64,000 bases of DNA from Clostridiales bacterium (GTDB lineage: Bacteria; Bacillota; Clostridia; Lachnospirales; Lachnospiraceae). Numbering within the stretch: the stretch's first letter is position 1; each line of letters starts with the position of its first letter. The position numbers and the translations under genes were made by a program. The stretch covers positions 66,043 to 130,042 of the forward strand of contig JAHYZV010000006.1 in the NCBI GenBank assembly GCA_019424245.1, given 5' to 3'. Positions 44,183-53,089 of this stretch are shown in pieces. A model generated the notes under the pieces. That model did not search any database. It had not been told where the DNA came from and saw nothing but the letters and a program-made list of their open reading frames with translations.

Positions 44183-45118
44183 CTATTCATGCATTCTTCT
44201 TATTATCTTGTAAACAACCTGATTACCCATTACGGTAGGACCTGTATGTGCGAAGAAAACAATACCGTCTGTCTGTGATATTATCTCACTCTTAACAGTA
44301 CCCTCGCATGGGTCAAGAATCTGTGCTATAAGCTCACCATGATATACAGGATCACCCGGCTCTTTAAGTCTCTTGTAAAATCCTGCATCATAAGTCTTGA
44401 CTGCCATAAGGTCAAATTCGTTGATAACACTTGCAATATATCCACTGTGATTGTTGTACTTAAGAATACCCATTCTGGTTAAAAACCTGAGAACAGATGA
44501 CACAGCCTGTCTTGCAGATTTCTCATCAATCATATCTGTGCTGTTAGTATATATTGAAAACGCATTAGTACCATTCATCTGCCAGTTATAATTAAGTGTC
44601 ACTGTATCCATTGGCTTCGGCTTTCTAATAACAACGTACTGAAGTCCGAACAGATTGGCAAGACTTGCACTCTGAAATCCTGTATCCATCATCTTTACAT
44701 GAGGAATAAAATCACCCGGCATATAAAAGCTCGCAAAATGTATGCCATAACTGTAACCCTTAATTCTGTCAAAAAGTGTTCCTGCTATCTGCTTGGTTGT
44801 ATCTCCATTAACATCCCCAGGAAAAGCTCTGTTAATATCAGAATTATCTGTAGGCCAGAATCTCTTTCCAACATTCATGGAAAATCTGTTAACAGATGGG
44901 ATAACAAGAATCTCATGATTGTGCGATATTGCACCATGAGCCTCAAGCTCTTTAAGTGCCTTAACAAGCTGCGAACATATATACAGCTGCTGTATCTCAT
45001 TACCTCTTAATGCACCAACAATACATGCCGACTTCTCACCACCGCCGAATCTGTAGCCTTCTATCTGATAATCTTCTCTATATATACCCTTTAACGAATA
45101 AATAATCTCTTTCTTCAT
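44183..45118 (-). CDS. AstE/aspartoacylase-like protein lacking the first zinc ligand
   Basis: 311 residues of the succinylglutamate desuccinylase/aspartoacylase fold (M14-like). Where the active proteins have HGxE, this one reads ALRGNEIQQL, so the first zinc His is Arg; the later YGIHFASF keeps a His, and SDINRAFPGD is a recognisable substrate motif. It may be a catalytically weak or regulatory subunit of its neighbour, with which it shares the plan and one base of overlap (TAATG). The C-terminus has a beta-barrel with KSEIISQTDGIVFFAHTG. Confidence 0.75.
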   Translation of the reverse strand: MKKEIIYSLKGIYREDYQIEGYRFGGGEKSACIVGALRGNEIQQLYICSQLVKALKELEAHGAISHNHEILVIPSVNRFSMNVGKRFWPTDNSDINRAFPGDVNGDTTKQIAGTLFDRIKGYSYGIHFASFYMPGDFIPHVKMMDTGFQSASLANLFGLQYVVIRKPKPMDTVTLNYNWQMNGTNAFSIYTNSTDMIDEKSARQAVSSVLRFLTRMGILKYNNHSGYIASVINEFDLMAVKTYDAGFYKRLKEPGDPVYHGELIAQILDPCEGTVKSEIISQTDGIVFFAHTGPTVMGNQVVYKIIRRMHE

Positions 45119-46050
45119 TATCTGCCACCATAAACTCTTGCTATAAGAGCCCCCTTATGTACTACCGGATTCTCTCTTAATGTAAATATAATTCCATCTG
45201 TAGGCGATTCAATTCTCTGGATTATTCTTCCCTCAATAGGTTCGATAATATCTCCTATATGCGTTCCAATTCCAATCCTTCCCATAGAATCAACTGCTGA
45301 TACGAATATTCCGCTTTCCTTAGCAGTAAGAAATGTAACCTCACCCTCTGTAGAGATAATAGGTTCATTCACTTCTTTCGGCTCATCATCCCATATCCCC
45401 ATATGAGACATAAGGTTAAATATACCATCAACAATATCCCTGCAATACTTTGGCGTAATTCTGTTTCCAACACCCATCTCCGTAACAAGAGTAGGCACAC
45501 CAAGATGGTTAAGACTATAAGCAAGAGTTGCATCAAGCACAGTAATAGACGAATATATCCACACAAATTGTGCATTCATCATCTTCGCATAAGGAAGAAG
45601 CTTTTCCTGCGTATCATCATTAATTCTTACCTGTGGCATCTCATTTACAAATATATTGCTTGAATGGATGTCAATACACAGATCACTTCCAATAATATCT
45701 TCAATAATACCTGCTGCCACATATTCAGCCATCGCTCCATTGTTATCGCCAGGGAAAACCCTGTTCATATCAAGGTCAAACATAGGAATTCCTCTTGAAC
45801 CTGTATCAAGTCCAAGAGGATTAATATCTGGATAAATATCTACAATTCCTTTAAGCTTATTCTTCTCTCTTTCAATCCTTCTGATAACCTCATAGCAGAT
45901 ATACTGTCCGTCAAGTTCATCCCCATGAGTGCCTGTAACTATAGAAATCCTTGGCATATCAATGCCGTTTTCTTCATTCGTAAGTCTGTTCTTTCTTACT
46001 ACCAGCCTTTCATGCACCGGCAATTCCACCGAAACAACTTCTTCTATCAT
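45118..46050 (-). CDS. Succinylglutamate desuccinylase/aspartoacylase-family protein
   Basis: 310 residues; zinc ligands VTGTHGDELDG (HxxE) and LCIDIHSSNIF (His), plus FDLDMNRVFPGDNNG for substrate binding, and VTEMGVGNRI for the catalytic Glu region. The family removes acyl groups from amino acids (AstE, ASPA) or acts as unknown carboxypeptidases. The C-terminal barrel carries IIQRIESPTDGIIFTLRENP. It is followed by a paralogue without the first zinc His, so the pair may form a heterodimer. Gap to the FapA-like gene upstream: 21 bases. Confidence 0.82.
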   Translation of the reverse strand: MIEEVVSVELPVHERLVVRKNRLTNEENGIDMPRISIVTGTHGDELDGQYICYEVIRRIEREKNKLKGIVDIYPDINPLGLDTGSRGIPMFDLDMNRVFPGDNNGAMAEYVAAGIIEDIIGSDLCIDIHSSNIFVNEMPQVRINDDTQEKLLPYAKMMNAQFVWIYSSITVLDATLAYSLNHLGVPTLVTEMGVGNRITPKYCRDIVDGIFNLMSHMGIWDDEPKEVNEPIISTEGEVTFLTAKESGIFVSAVDSMGRIGIGTHIGDIIEPIEGRIIQRIESPTDGIIFTLRENPVVHKGALIARVYGGR

Positions 46051-46071
46051 AATACTCTCCCTGTAATATAC

Positions 46072-47493
46072 TTATTCATCATAATCCCTAAGAATAATCG
46101 TGCTTGGCGTCTTCTTAACAATAATATGTGAAAATACAGAACTTGGCATGTAAGTCTTATCATCCATATATACCCTGCTTCCCGGATATATATGATTCTT
46201 TACTTTAACAACTGCTCTCTCTGAATCTCTTATAAGATTGTATAATGCCTTGCTCTTTTCTTCAAGCTTGGCTTTCTGTGCCATCTTTACAATCTTTGAC
46301 TGGGTAACCTTCAATGCCACTTTACTATCATACTTTTCAGGCATGTTCTGTTTAATCATCTCAAACTTCTTATTAGCCATTTCAAAGGCTTCAATCTGTT
46401 CGTCCACATCCTTAAGCTCCATAATAAGTTCTGCATACTCTTTTCTGATTTCTTTGGTCGAACCAACCCTCAACAAAGTCTTTACATTGCTTTCATGTCC
46501 ACATGATGTAGTACTGATTCCCATAACACCAGTTACATCACCACCTATAATAGAACCTATGGGTCCCTCAACAAATACCCTGCCATATGTAAGCACCCTG
46601 CAGTTAAGAATATAATTACACTGTAAGTCTCCTTTGGCAATAACCTCTGTATTCTCAAAAAATCTGCCTGATATATTTCCCCCTGCCTCGATTTTTCCTG
46701 AATTCTTAGTATTAACACCATCCTTTAATACAATATCTTTCCCAGCAATAAGTGTTGCTCCCTCAACGAAGCCTCCAACATATATACTTCCCATGGCATG
46801 AACTGTTACACCACTTCTCACACTGCCAGTAATATTAACATCCCCGTTAAAGTCAATATTCCCCATGCTCATATCTAGATTACCATTAACCTCATATACA
46901 TTAACAACACTTAAATCATAGTTACAGTATTCAATCTTTCCAGATATTGCAGCATAAGTTTCTTTACCATCATCAGATGTCTTAAAGCCCTTACCATGCA
47001 GTCTTGGCTTTGGTTTTCCTGGTTTAGGCACAAGCAGCTTCCCACATACATCAAAGCCAAATTCCCCTTTAGTCGGCTCATGATATCTTGCCAGCAGATC
47101 ACCCTCATTAACCTTTTCAAATCTCTTCTGATTAAAGTAATCAATAGAACCATCTTCTCTTACTGTAGGTCTGTTATTATTAATTGCATCTGTATCAAAG
47201 AAGAACTCATAATATCCATCTTTTCCTGCCTCTACCGGTTTACCAAAAGCAACTTCAACCGGCTGGTCATATATTTTTTGTGAAATCATCCATCGAATTT
47301 TTTCTTCATCTATTCCCGTCTTAATTCCATTAAGCGATAGCTTATTCATGACTTCATCATATGTATATCCTTCATCACATTTGCCAAGCCTGACTGATGC
47401 GCTCATATTATCATCTGCAATATATACATAAACCTCATGTAACTCGATATCATCTATATCAGCTGTTTCATTAACTATTTCTGTATTGCTCAT
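46072..47493 (-). CDS. FapA (DUF342) family protein
   Basis: 473 residues. The middle (about 190-340) is a right-handed beta-solenoid with repeated Gly-hydrophobic words (GNLDMSMGNIDFNGDVNITG, GSIYVGGFVEGATLIAGKDI), the hallmark of the FapA/DUF342 domain. The N-terminal third carries AGKDGYYEFFFDT and a beta-rich domain; the C-terminus is a coiled coil (ELIMELKDVDEQIEAFEMAN). FapA proteins are linked to signalling or cell-surface assembly but have no fixed enzymatic role. GGAAAGGGGGAACAGC precedes the ATG. Confidence 0.82.
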   Translation of the reverse strand: MSNTEIVNETADIDDIELHEVYVYIADDNMSASVRLGKCDEGYTYDEVMNKLSLNGIKTGIDEEKIRWMISQKIYDQPVEVAFGKPVEAGKDGYYEFFFDTDAINNNRPTVREDGSIDYFNQKRFEKVNEGDLLARYHEPTKGEFGFDVCGKLLVPKPGKPKPRLHGKGFKTSDDGKETYAAISGKIEYCNYDLSVVNVYEVNGNLDMSMGNIDFNGDVNITGSVRSGVTVHAMGSIYVGGFVEGATLIAGKDIVLKDGVNTKNSGKIEAGGNISGRFFENTEVIAKGDLQCNYILNCRVLTYGRVFVEGPIGSIIGGDVTGVMGISTTSCGHESNVKTLLRVGSTKEIRKEYAELIMELKDVDEQIEAFEMANKKFEMIKQNMPEKYDSKVALKVTQSKIVKMAQKAKLEEKSKALYNLIRDSERAVVKVKNHIYPGSRVYMDDKTYMPSSVFSHIIVKKTPSTIILRDYDE

Positions 47494-47559
47494 GCTGTTC
47501 CCCCTTTCCGAAGGTCTTATCCATTCATTATCAAAACACTGTACTGTAATAGCTGCATC

Positions 47560-48489
47560 TTAACATCCATACTTAAGCAGCCCATCCAGATTACTTCCCC
47601 TCTCAAGTGCAAGTCTTATCTTCTCCATCTCTTTAAAGGTATATCTTGGATCAGCATATAAAGAAACATCTACACCGCTTGTAAGTCCCATAAGAATTTC
47701 CTGTGACTGCAATTCATTAAGTGCAGGCTTCTCGTCATTCCATTTATCAGAAATTCTGTGTCTTGCCTCTTTCATGCTTACCGCATCAATAAACGGATCT
47801 GCATATTCAGAAACATCTATTCCTTCTTCAAGCCCAAGTCTTATCTGCTTCATTTGTCCTGATGAAAATCCAACCATGTTATATGGAGTAACATCAATCC
47901 CTTCCTCAAGTCCAAGTCTAATCTGTTCCATCTGTTTTCCATTGTATTCATGAAGCAGATACTTAGTTATATCGACACAATTGTGTATTCCCAGCCTTAT
48001 CTCATTGAGCTGATATTCATCATAATTATCCTCAACAAAAAATGTAAGGTCAATCTCTTCTTTTTTTGCAAGTCTTATCTGTCTTAATACCTCTCCTGAA
48101 TAACCAAGCTTTGCATACCTGGTCAGATCATAATTAAGCTCTGATGCAAGCCTTATCTCTCTCATAACAGAATGACTGAACTTAGGATTACATATATCAT
48201 CCATATTCATTCCGCTACGCACAGCCTGCTTCAGTTCTTCCATCTGCATATAATCATACTGTGCATCTGCAAATCTGCTTACATCAAGTTTTTCTTCCAG
48301 ACCAAGTCTTAATGCTTTCATCTGGGCAGCGTTAAATTCCTCTTTGCAATACACACTCACATCAACGCCATTCTCAATTCCTCTGATAATCTCAATAGTC
48401 TGTAATTCATCAAATCCCAGAGACTGCCAGGCCTGCTTGTCTACAGTTTTGTTTTCTATATTCTTATTAATCTCTTCCACGTTCTGCAT
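47560..48489 (-). CDS. Protein of eleven 26-residue helical repeats
   Basis: 309 residues from ATG 48489 (GGGAGA seven bases upstream). Nearly the whole chain is eleven copies of a 26-residue unit; typical units are QMEQIRLGLEEGIDVT and QMKQIRLGLEEGIDVSEYAD. Consensus: aromatic-x3-Q-M-x-x-I-R-L-G-L-E-x-G-(I/V)-D-V-(S/T)-x-(Y/F). The ninth unit is three residues short and lacks the IRLGLE core. It should be a short alpha-solenoid that binds a partner. No signal peptide or membrane segment. Similar repeats occur as tails of larger Lachnospiraceae proteins, but a full protein made of them is less usual. Confidence 0.75.
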   Translation of the reverse strand: MQNVEEINKNIENKTVDKQAWQSLGFDELQTIEIIRGIENGVDVSVYCKEEFNAAQMKALRLGLEEKLDVSRFADAQYDYMQMEELKQAVRSGMNMDDICNPKFSHSVMREIRLASELNYDLTRYAKLGYSGEVLRQIRLAKKEEIDLTFFVEDNYDEYQLNEIRLGIHNCVDITKYLLHEYNGKQMEQIRLGLEEGIDVTPYNMVGFSSGQMKQIRLGLEEGIDVSEYADPFIDAVSMKEARHRISDKWNDEKPALNELQSQEILMGLTSGVDVSLYADPRYTFKEMEKIRLALERGSNLDGLLKYGC

Positions 48490-48612
48490 AAGCCCATCTC
48501 CCATAATCAAACCAAATCATCATATATCCGGACCTTAATAATATCTGTCTAAATTCTATCACACATACAGTCCGACTACAAGTTCTAACATTGTACATTT
48601 TTTATCAATGCC

Positions 48613-51075
48613 CTATATATCCTGTTCCGTCCAGAAATCCTTAATACATTTATAAGCATTACCCAGACTGACTGGAAATATCCTGTTCCACTCCCTAGGA
48701 TACATACGCTCATATTCACCAGTCATGAATCTGTCATCCAGAAGTGCAATAACGCCCTTATCCGTATCCGTCCTTATAACCCTTCCTGCTGCCTGAAGCA
48801 CCTTATTCATTCCCGGAATAACATAAGCATACGAATATCCATTTTTGCCAAATTCATCAAAATAATCCCTTAAAATGTTGCGCTCCCTGCACACCATCGG
48901 AATCCCCGTTCCGACAATGACAGCTCCAATAAGGCTCTCATCCTTTAAGTCAATGCCTTCGGAAAATATTCCTCCAAGCACACAGAAGCCTGCAAGCGAA
49001 GCCCCTTCTGGAAGTTCCTCGTAAAATGCTGATAAGAATTTTTCCTTGTCAGCCTCCTTCATAAACCTTCCCTGCACAAGCACATTTACACAGCTTTCTG
49101 GTAAAAATGTATCTTCTCCACCACATTCGACCACATTAACACCATTTTCCCACCTGAAGCACTCAAGAACACTCTCCATGTAAGAATATGACGGATAGAA
49201 CACCATATATCTGCCGCTTCTGCCAGAAATCATATGCATAATATAATCATGTACCTTGGCATATTCCCTTGCATTTCTTCTTGTATAACGGCTTGTCACA
49301 TCAGTAGCCACGACAATTCTCTTATTATCAGGTTCAAAAGAAGAGTGTGCATACACCGCTCTTTCTGATACATCACCTGAAAGCATTTCCTTAAAATAAT
49401 TAACCGGAAGCAGCGTTGCCGAGAAGAACACCGTGCTTCTGCCCTGTGAAAGTCTCTCACTTATGTTGCCAGACGGGTCAACACAGTACAGATGTACAAG
49501 AAAGTTTCCATCATTATCATGCTCATTATAATAGACATATTTTTCATCAGCACAGTCATACATATTAAGAAAATGTCTCACTGCAAAGAAAAACTCGAGC
49601 AGCTCGTTAGTCACAGGCTCACCCTTATGCCTTTCCATAAACTTCTGCATAAGTCCCATGACACGCTCAAGGCTGGCTGGAAATGTTCCAAGACCACTCA
49701 CAACCATGAATGTATCGCACTGTCTTTTATATTCGAGCAACTGCTTGTTACATCTGTCAAGTGCGCCTGCAAGCCGTTTGTCCATCTCTTTGACAAGCTT
49801 CTTAGCCGCAAGAAAATCTTCTTTTTTCAACACTGCGCTGTACATTTCTCTTGCTCTGTCCACAAGGTTATGTGCTTCATCCACAAGAAACACATAATCA
49901 CCCTTCGCACCATTGCCAAAATACCTCTTAAGCGACGCATCCGGGTCAAATACATAATTATAATCACATATAATTCCATCACACCAGTACGAAACATCAA
50001 GCGACATCTCAAACGGGCAGACATTATGTCTGTTGGCATATTCCATGACATTATCTCTTCCGATAACCATCTGGCTCGTTATAATGTCGTACACAGCATC
50101 ATTAATCCTGTCAAAATGCCCCTTGGCATAAGGACATGCCACGGGGTTGCAGTTGCGCTCATCAAGTGGACATATTTTGTCCTTCGCTGTAAGAGTAACA
50201 GTTCTCATATGAAGCCCGTTATCTCTTAATATAGCATAAGTATCCTCCGCAACAGTTCTCGTTATTGTCTTTGACGTCAGGTAAAATATCTTGTCTGACA
50301 TCTGCTGTCCTAATGCCTGCACAGCCGGGAACACAGTAGACAACGTCTTTCCGACACCTGTAGGTGCCTGAATATATAGATTGGTATTATCTTCAATAGC
50401 CCTGTATACACTCACGCACAGATTCTTCTGCCCCTCCCTGTATTCATAAGGGAACTTAAGTTCTCTGATTGATTCCGTCCTTTTATACCTCTCATCAAAT
50501 GTATAATCAGTCCATCTCTTAAAGCCTGTAATCAGCTTATTAAACCACTCTTCAATTCTTTCAAATGTATATTCTTCCAGAAACTTGTTGATTGTCTCAG
50601 GCTCAGGAGTAACGTAAGTCATCTGGATTCCAATCTTTGACAGCTTCTTCTGGCTTGCATATATATAGCCATATACCAGTGCCTGGGCTTTATGCACATA
50701 AACCGGTTCTTTCAGCAGAGAAACATCTGTCTGCATAGTCTTTATCTCATCAATTATTGCATCGCTCTCCGGCTCTTTATTACCATCCTCGTCATAATTA
50801 ATATCTGCAATAATACCGTCAGCCCTGCCTTCAACCTGTAATACATACTCAATCCCTAAGTCAGATACAAGCGGTATCTCAATCTTTAAAGGCACTTCCG
50901 CATGATACATAGTTCCCATGCTGTGCTGGATTTTTCTGTGAATCCTTGCCCCCTCCTGCATGATTTTCACATCATTGCTGCCTGTATTCCTGTTGTCAAT
51001 ATCACCTTCTGCACACATGAATTCCACAAGATTTCTTACAGATATTCGAAAGCAGTTTCCATTTACAGAGTACAT
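48613..51075 (-). CDS. RecB-like nuclease fused to XPD/DinG-family helicase
   Basis: About 820 residues from ATG 51075 (GGAGATAGT upstream; a TTG at 51090 is less likely). Part 1 (1-190): PD-(D/E)XK nuclease of the RecB/Cas4 type, with VEGRADGIIADI, DAIIDEIKTM and HKAQALVYGYIY. Part 2: superfamily 2 helicase with Walker A QAPTGVGKTLST, a cysteine set for an Fe-S cluster (ICPLDERNCNPVACPY and NVCPFEMS), DEAH box LVDEAHNLVDRA, and the C-terminal GGIFSEGIDLKDES and QAAGRVIRTDTD motifs. Probably repairs DNA by unwinding and cutting. The neighbour gene upstream has another nuclease-like motif. Confidence 0.88.
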   Translation of the reverse strand: MYSVNGNCFRISVRNLVEFMCAEGDIDNRNTGSNDVKIMQEGARIHRKIQHSMGTMYHAEVPLKIEIPLVSDLGIEYVLQVEGRADGIIADINYDEDGNKEPESDAIIDEIKTMQTDVSLLKEPVYVHKAQALVYGYIYASQKKLSKIGIQMTYVTPEPETINKFLEEYTFERIEEWFNKLITGFKRWTDYTFDERYKRTESIRELKFPYEYREGQKNLCVSVYRAIEDNTNLYIQAPTGVGKTLSTVFPAVQALGQQMSDKIFYLTSKTITRTVAEDTYAILRDNGLHMRTVTLTAKDKICPLDERNCNPVACPYAKGHFDRINDAVYDIITSQMVIGRDNVMEYANRHNVCPFEMSLDVSYWCDGIICDYNYVFDPDASLKRYFGNGAKGDYVFLVDEAHNLVDRAREMYSAVLKKEDFLAAKKLVKEMDKRLAGALDRCNKQLLEYKRQCDTFMVVSGLGTFPASLERVMGLMQKFMERHKGEPVTNELLEFFFAVRHFLNMYDCADEKYVYYNEHDNDGNFLVHLYCVDPSGNISERLSQGRSTVFFSATLLPVNYFKEMLSGDVSERAVYAHSSFEPDNKRIVVATDVTSRYTRRNAREYAKVHDYIMHMISGRSGRYMVFYPSYSYMESVLECFRWENGVNVVECGGEDTFLPESCVNVLVQGRFMKEADKEKFLSAFYEELPEGASLAGFCVLGGIFSEGIDLKDESLIGAVIVGTGIPMVCRERNILRDYFDEFGKNGYSYAYVIPGMNKVLQAAGRVIRTDTDKGVIALLDDRFMTGEYERMYPREWNRIFPVSLGNAYKCIKDFWTEQDI

Positions 51076-51086
51076 ACTATCTCCAT

Positions 51087-51869
51087 TCAATAATGTTCTT
51101 CAATATCGTATATATAGGCATTGCCTGTCTTTCCGACTCTTTTAACCTGTTCCATGTAATTAAGCATTGCAAGTACACTGGCAGCAGTCTGCCTGTCAAT
51201 ATGCGCTGCATTTGCAAAATCCGCTGAAGTAAAGTTCTTCTCAAGTCCCTCTGGTACAAACTGCATATAATCCTGTGGACAGTCCAGTTCAACTATCTTT
51301 CTTATTCCAACAGGAATGCGGTCATAACGCACACTTCCGCGCTTCTTATCGTAACTCCAGCCATTAAGAAGCTTATATTCTTCCATATCGATCAGCAGCA
51401 ATGTAACCTTAAGATTCTGATTCTTTAAAAATGCTTTAATCTTATATAGTTCAAACATCGCATCATACATAGAACATCGCTTCGGAGACTTTCTTCTAGA
51501 AGTAATGTCCCCTGTTTCCGGCTCAATCCAGCTTAAATACTTCTCATATGGCATTGGATATACAACCCTCACCTGATATTCATTCAGGAACACTGACAAC
51601 TTATCCCTTAACTTGTTAAGCTGCCTCGTCTGAATCTCAATTATCCCATGCTCGTTATATATATCTGCAAAATAACCATCTATTGCAACCTCATGATTAT
51701 CCTCATCGGGTTCATAATACATTTTTAATACTGCATGCAGTGTCTTTTCCGACAAAGTACCTATCCCCTTGTCATTATGGCTCTTACCGATTATCTTCTC
51801 TTTCGCCGCGTCAAAAGCCTGACTGTCTATATATTCAACTGGTTCTGCTGCAGATTTCTTTTTTGACAT
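51087..51869 (-). CDS. Uncharacterised protein with nuclease-like motif and winged helix
   Basis: 260 residues. The N-terminal half has AIDGYFADIYNEHGIIEIQT, an Asp followed by Glu-x-Gln at the spacing of PD-(D/E)XK-type nucleases, then KYLSWIEPETGD. The C-terminal 70 residues look like a winged helix (TSADFANAAHIDRQTAASVL). I know no name for it. GAGGTACACA precedes the ATG. It ends 11 bases before the helicase-nuclease gene, so the two are almost surely made together. Confidence 0.7.
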   Translation of the reverse strand: MSKKKSAAEPVEYIDSQAFDAAKEKIIGKSHNDKGIGTLSEKTLHAVLKMYYEPDEDNHEVAIDGYFADIYNEHGIIEIQTRQLNKLRDKLSVFLNEYQVRVVYPMPYEKYLSWIEPETGDITSRRKSPKRCSMYDAMFELYKIKAFLKNQNLKVTLLLIDMEEYKLLNGWSYDKKRGSVRYDRIPVGIRKIVELDCPQDYMQFVPEGLEKNFTSADFANAAHIDRQTAASVLAMLNYMEQVKRVGKTGNAYIYDIEEHY

Positions 51870-51891
51870 TGTGTACCTCGTATCAGATATA

Positions 51892-51937
51892 TGTTATCAT
51901 TGATAACAAGTATCTTACGAATACCTAAAAAAATCAA
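51892..51937 (-). promoter_or_regulatory. Promoter and operator of the nuclease-helicase pair
   Basis: Minus strand: TTGATT (51937-51932), 17-base spacer, GATACT (51914-51909). Directly downstream lies a perfect inverted repeat TGTTATCA-t-TGATAACA (51892-51908) that would cover the transcription start, 22 bases before the start codon. It is placed to repress by blocking initiation. Confidence 0.6.
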
Positions 51938-51988
51938 GGCATTTACCGATATAACCTATATAAATCCAATTAAGAACAGGAGAAAAAC

Positions 51989-53044
51989 ATGATATCAATA
52001 AGCATGTGCATGATTGTAAAAAATGAGCAGGACATTCTTGCAAGGTGTCTTGATTCATACGCAGGAACTTATGATGAATTGATTATTGTAGACACAGGCT
52101 CAACTGACAATACTAAAGAAATTGCCGCTCACTACACCGATAAAATATATGACTTTGAATGGATAAATGATTTTTCAGCCGCAAGAAATTTTGCATTTTC
52201 CAAAGCTGGATGTGACTACATATTCAGTGCTGACGCAGACGAAGTGCTTGATGATACCAACAACTACGCATTAAGAGAATTGAAACATATGCTTCTTCCA
52301 GAGATAGACATTGTTCAGATGTATTATGTCAATGCATCAGAATATAATTCTGTATACAATGCACACAAAGAACTCCGCCCGAAGCTTTTCAAAAGGCTCC
52401 GTCCATTCACATGGATTTCACCAATACATGAAACAGTACGGCTCACGCCAATCGTATATGACAGTGACATTGAAATTCTTCACATGCAGGTGGGCGACCA
52501 TAGTAAAAGAGACTTTTCAACATATTTCAAAGCATTTGAAAAAGGTATCCACATTGAAGATTATGTAGTTACCATGCTGTGTAAAGAGCTTCTTATATCC
52601 GGTGAAGATTCCGACTTTATTGCTTTCAGGAATATATTTGAAAATGTTCTTTCCAAAGAAGGCAGAAGCAATGATTTAATGAAAGAAATCAACTGTATTC
52701 TTGCTAAGATATATATGGCAGACGGTGACACTGACGCATTCTTTAAGACCACTTTAAAAGCAGTTGCCGACAATCCTCCTGCTGAAATGTGTCTGATTCT
52801 CGGTACATTTTACATGAACCAGACAGACTATGAAGAAGCTGTGTTGTGGCTGTATAATGCTGCATTTGAGACAGAGAGCATACTTGATGTGGCAAGCAGC
52901 GGAAACAAGCCTTTATCTTTGCTTGGCAGATGCTATGAAGAACTTGCAAAGACTTCAGATGACGCATACCTGTGTGCACAGTACAAGGAAATGTCTGACG
53001 ATTATTACAATCAGGCTGATAACTGGTCGCTTCCAGAAGAATAA
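51989..53044 (+). CDS. Family 2 glycosyltransferase with C-terminal TPR-like region
   Basis: 351 residues. GT-A fold in the first 230: ISMCMIVKNEQDILARCLDS at the start, LIIVDTGSTDNTKEIA, and the metal-binding FSADADEVLDD. The C-terminal 120 residues are helical repeats (CLILGTFYMNQTDYEEAVLW, ALYNAAFE-like words) of the TPR type. Such two-part proteins glycosylate proteins or surface polymers; the acceptor is unknown. Spaced AGGAG (ACAGGAGAAAAAC) precedes the ATG. It is divergent from the nuclease-helicase pair and closed by a terminator. Confidence 0.85.
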   Translation: MISISMCMIVKNEQDILARCLDSYAGTYDELIIVDTGSTDNTKEIAAHYTDKIYDFEWINDFSAARNFAFSKAGCDYIFSADADEVLDDTNNYALRELKHMLLPEIDIVQMYYVNASEYNSVYNAHKELRPKLFKRLRPFTWISPIHETVRLTPIVYDSDIEILHMQVGDHSKRDFSTYFKAFEKGIHIEDYVVTMLCKELLISGEDSDFIAFRNIFENVLSKEGRSNDLMKEINCILAKIYMADGDTDAFFKTTLKAVADNPPAEMCLILGTFYMNQTDYEEAVLWLYNAAFETESILDVASSGNKPLSLLGRCYEELAKTSDDAYLCAQYKEMSDDYYNQADNWSLPEE

Positions 53045-53088
53045 AAAAACCTTAGTGAAACCGTCAATGATTTCACTAAGGCTTTTTT
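53044..53088 (+). terminator. Bidirectional terminator between glycosyltransferase and cohesin genes
   Basis: A perfect 11-base stem (53050-53060 with 53071-53081) with six T on the plus side and six A on the other, so it can end both converging transcripts. Confidence 0.9.
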
Positions 53089-53089
53089 A

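Noticed and set aside
49492..50229. Long plus-strand open frame (245 residues) inside the helicase gene
   Set aside because: It is antisense to a well-supported helicase, low-complexity and without a ribosome site.
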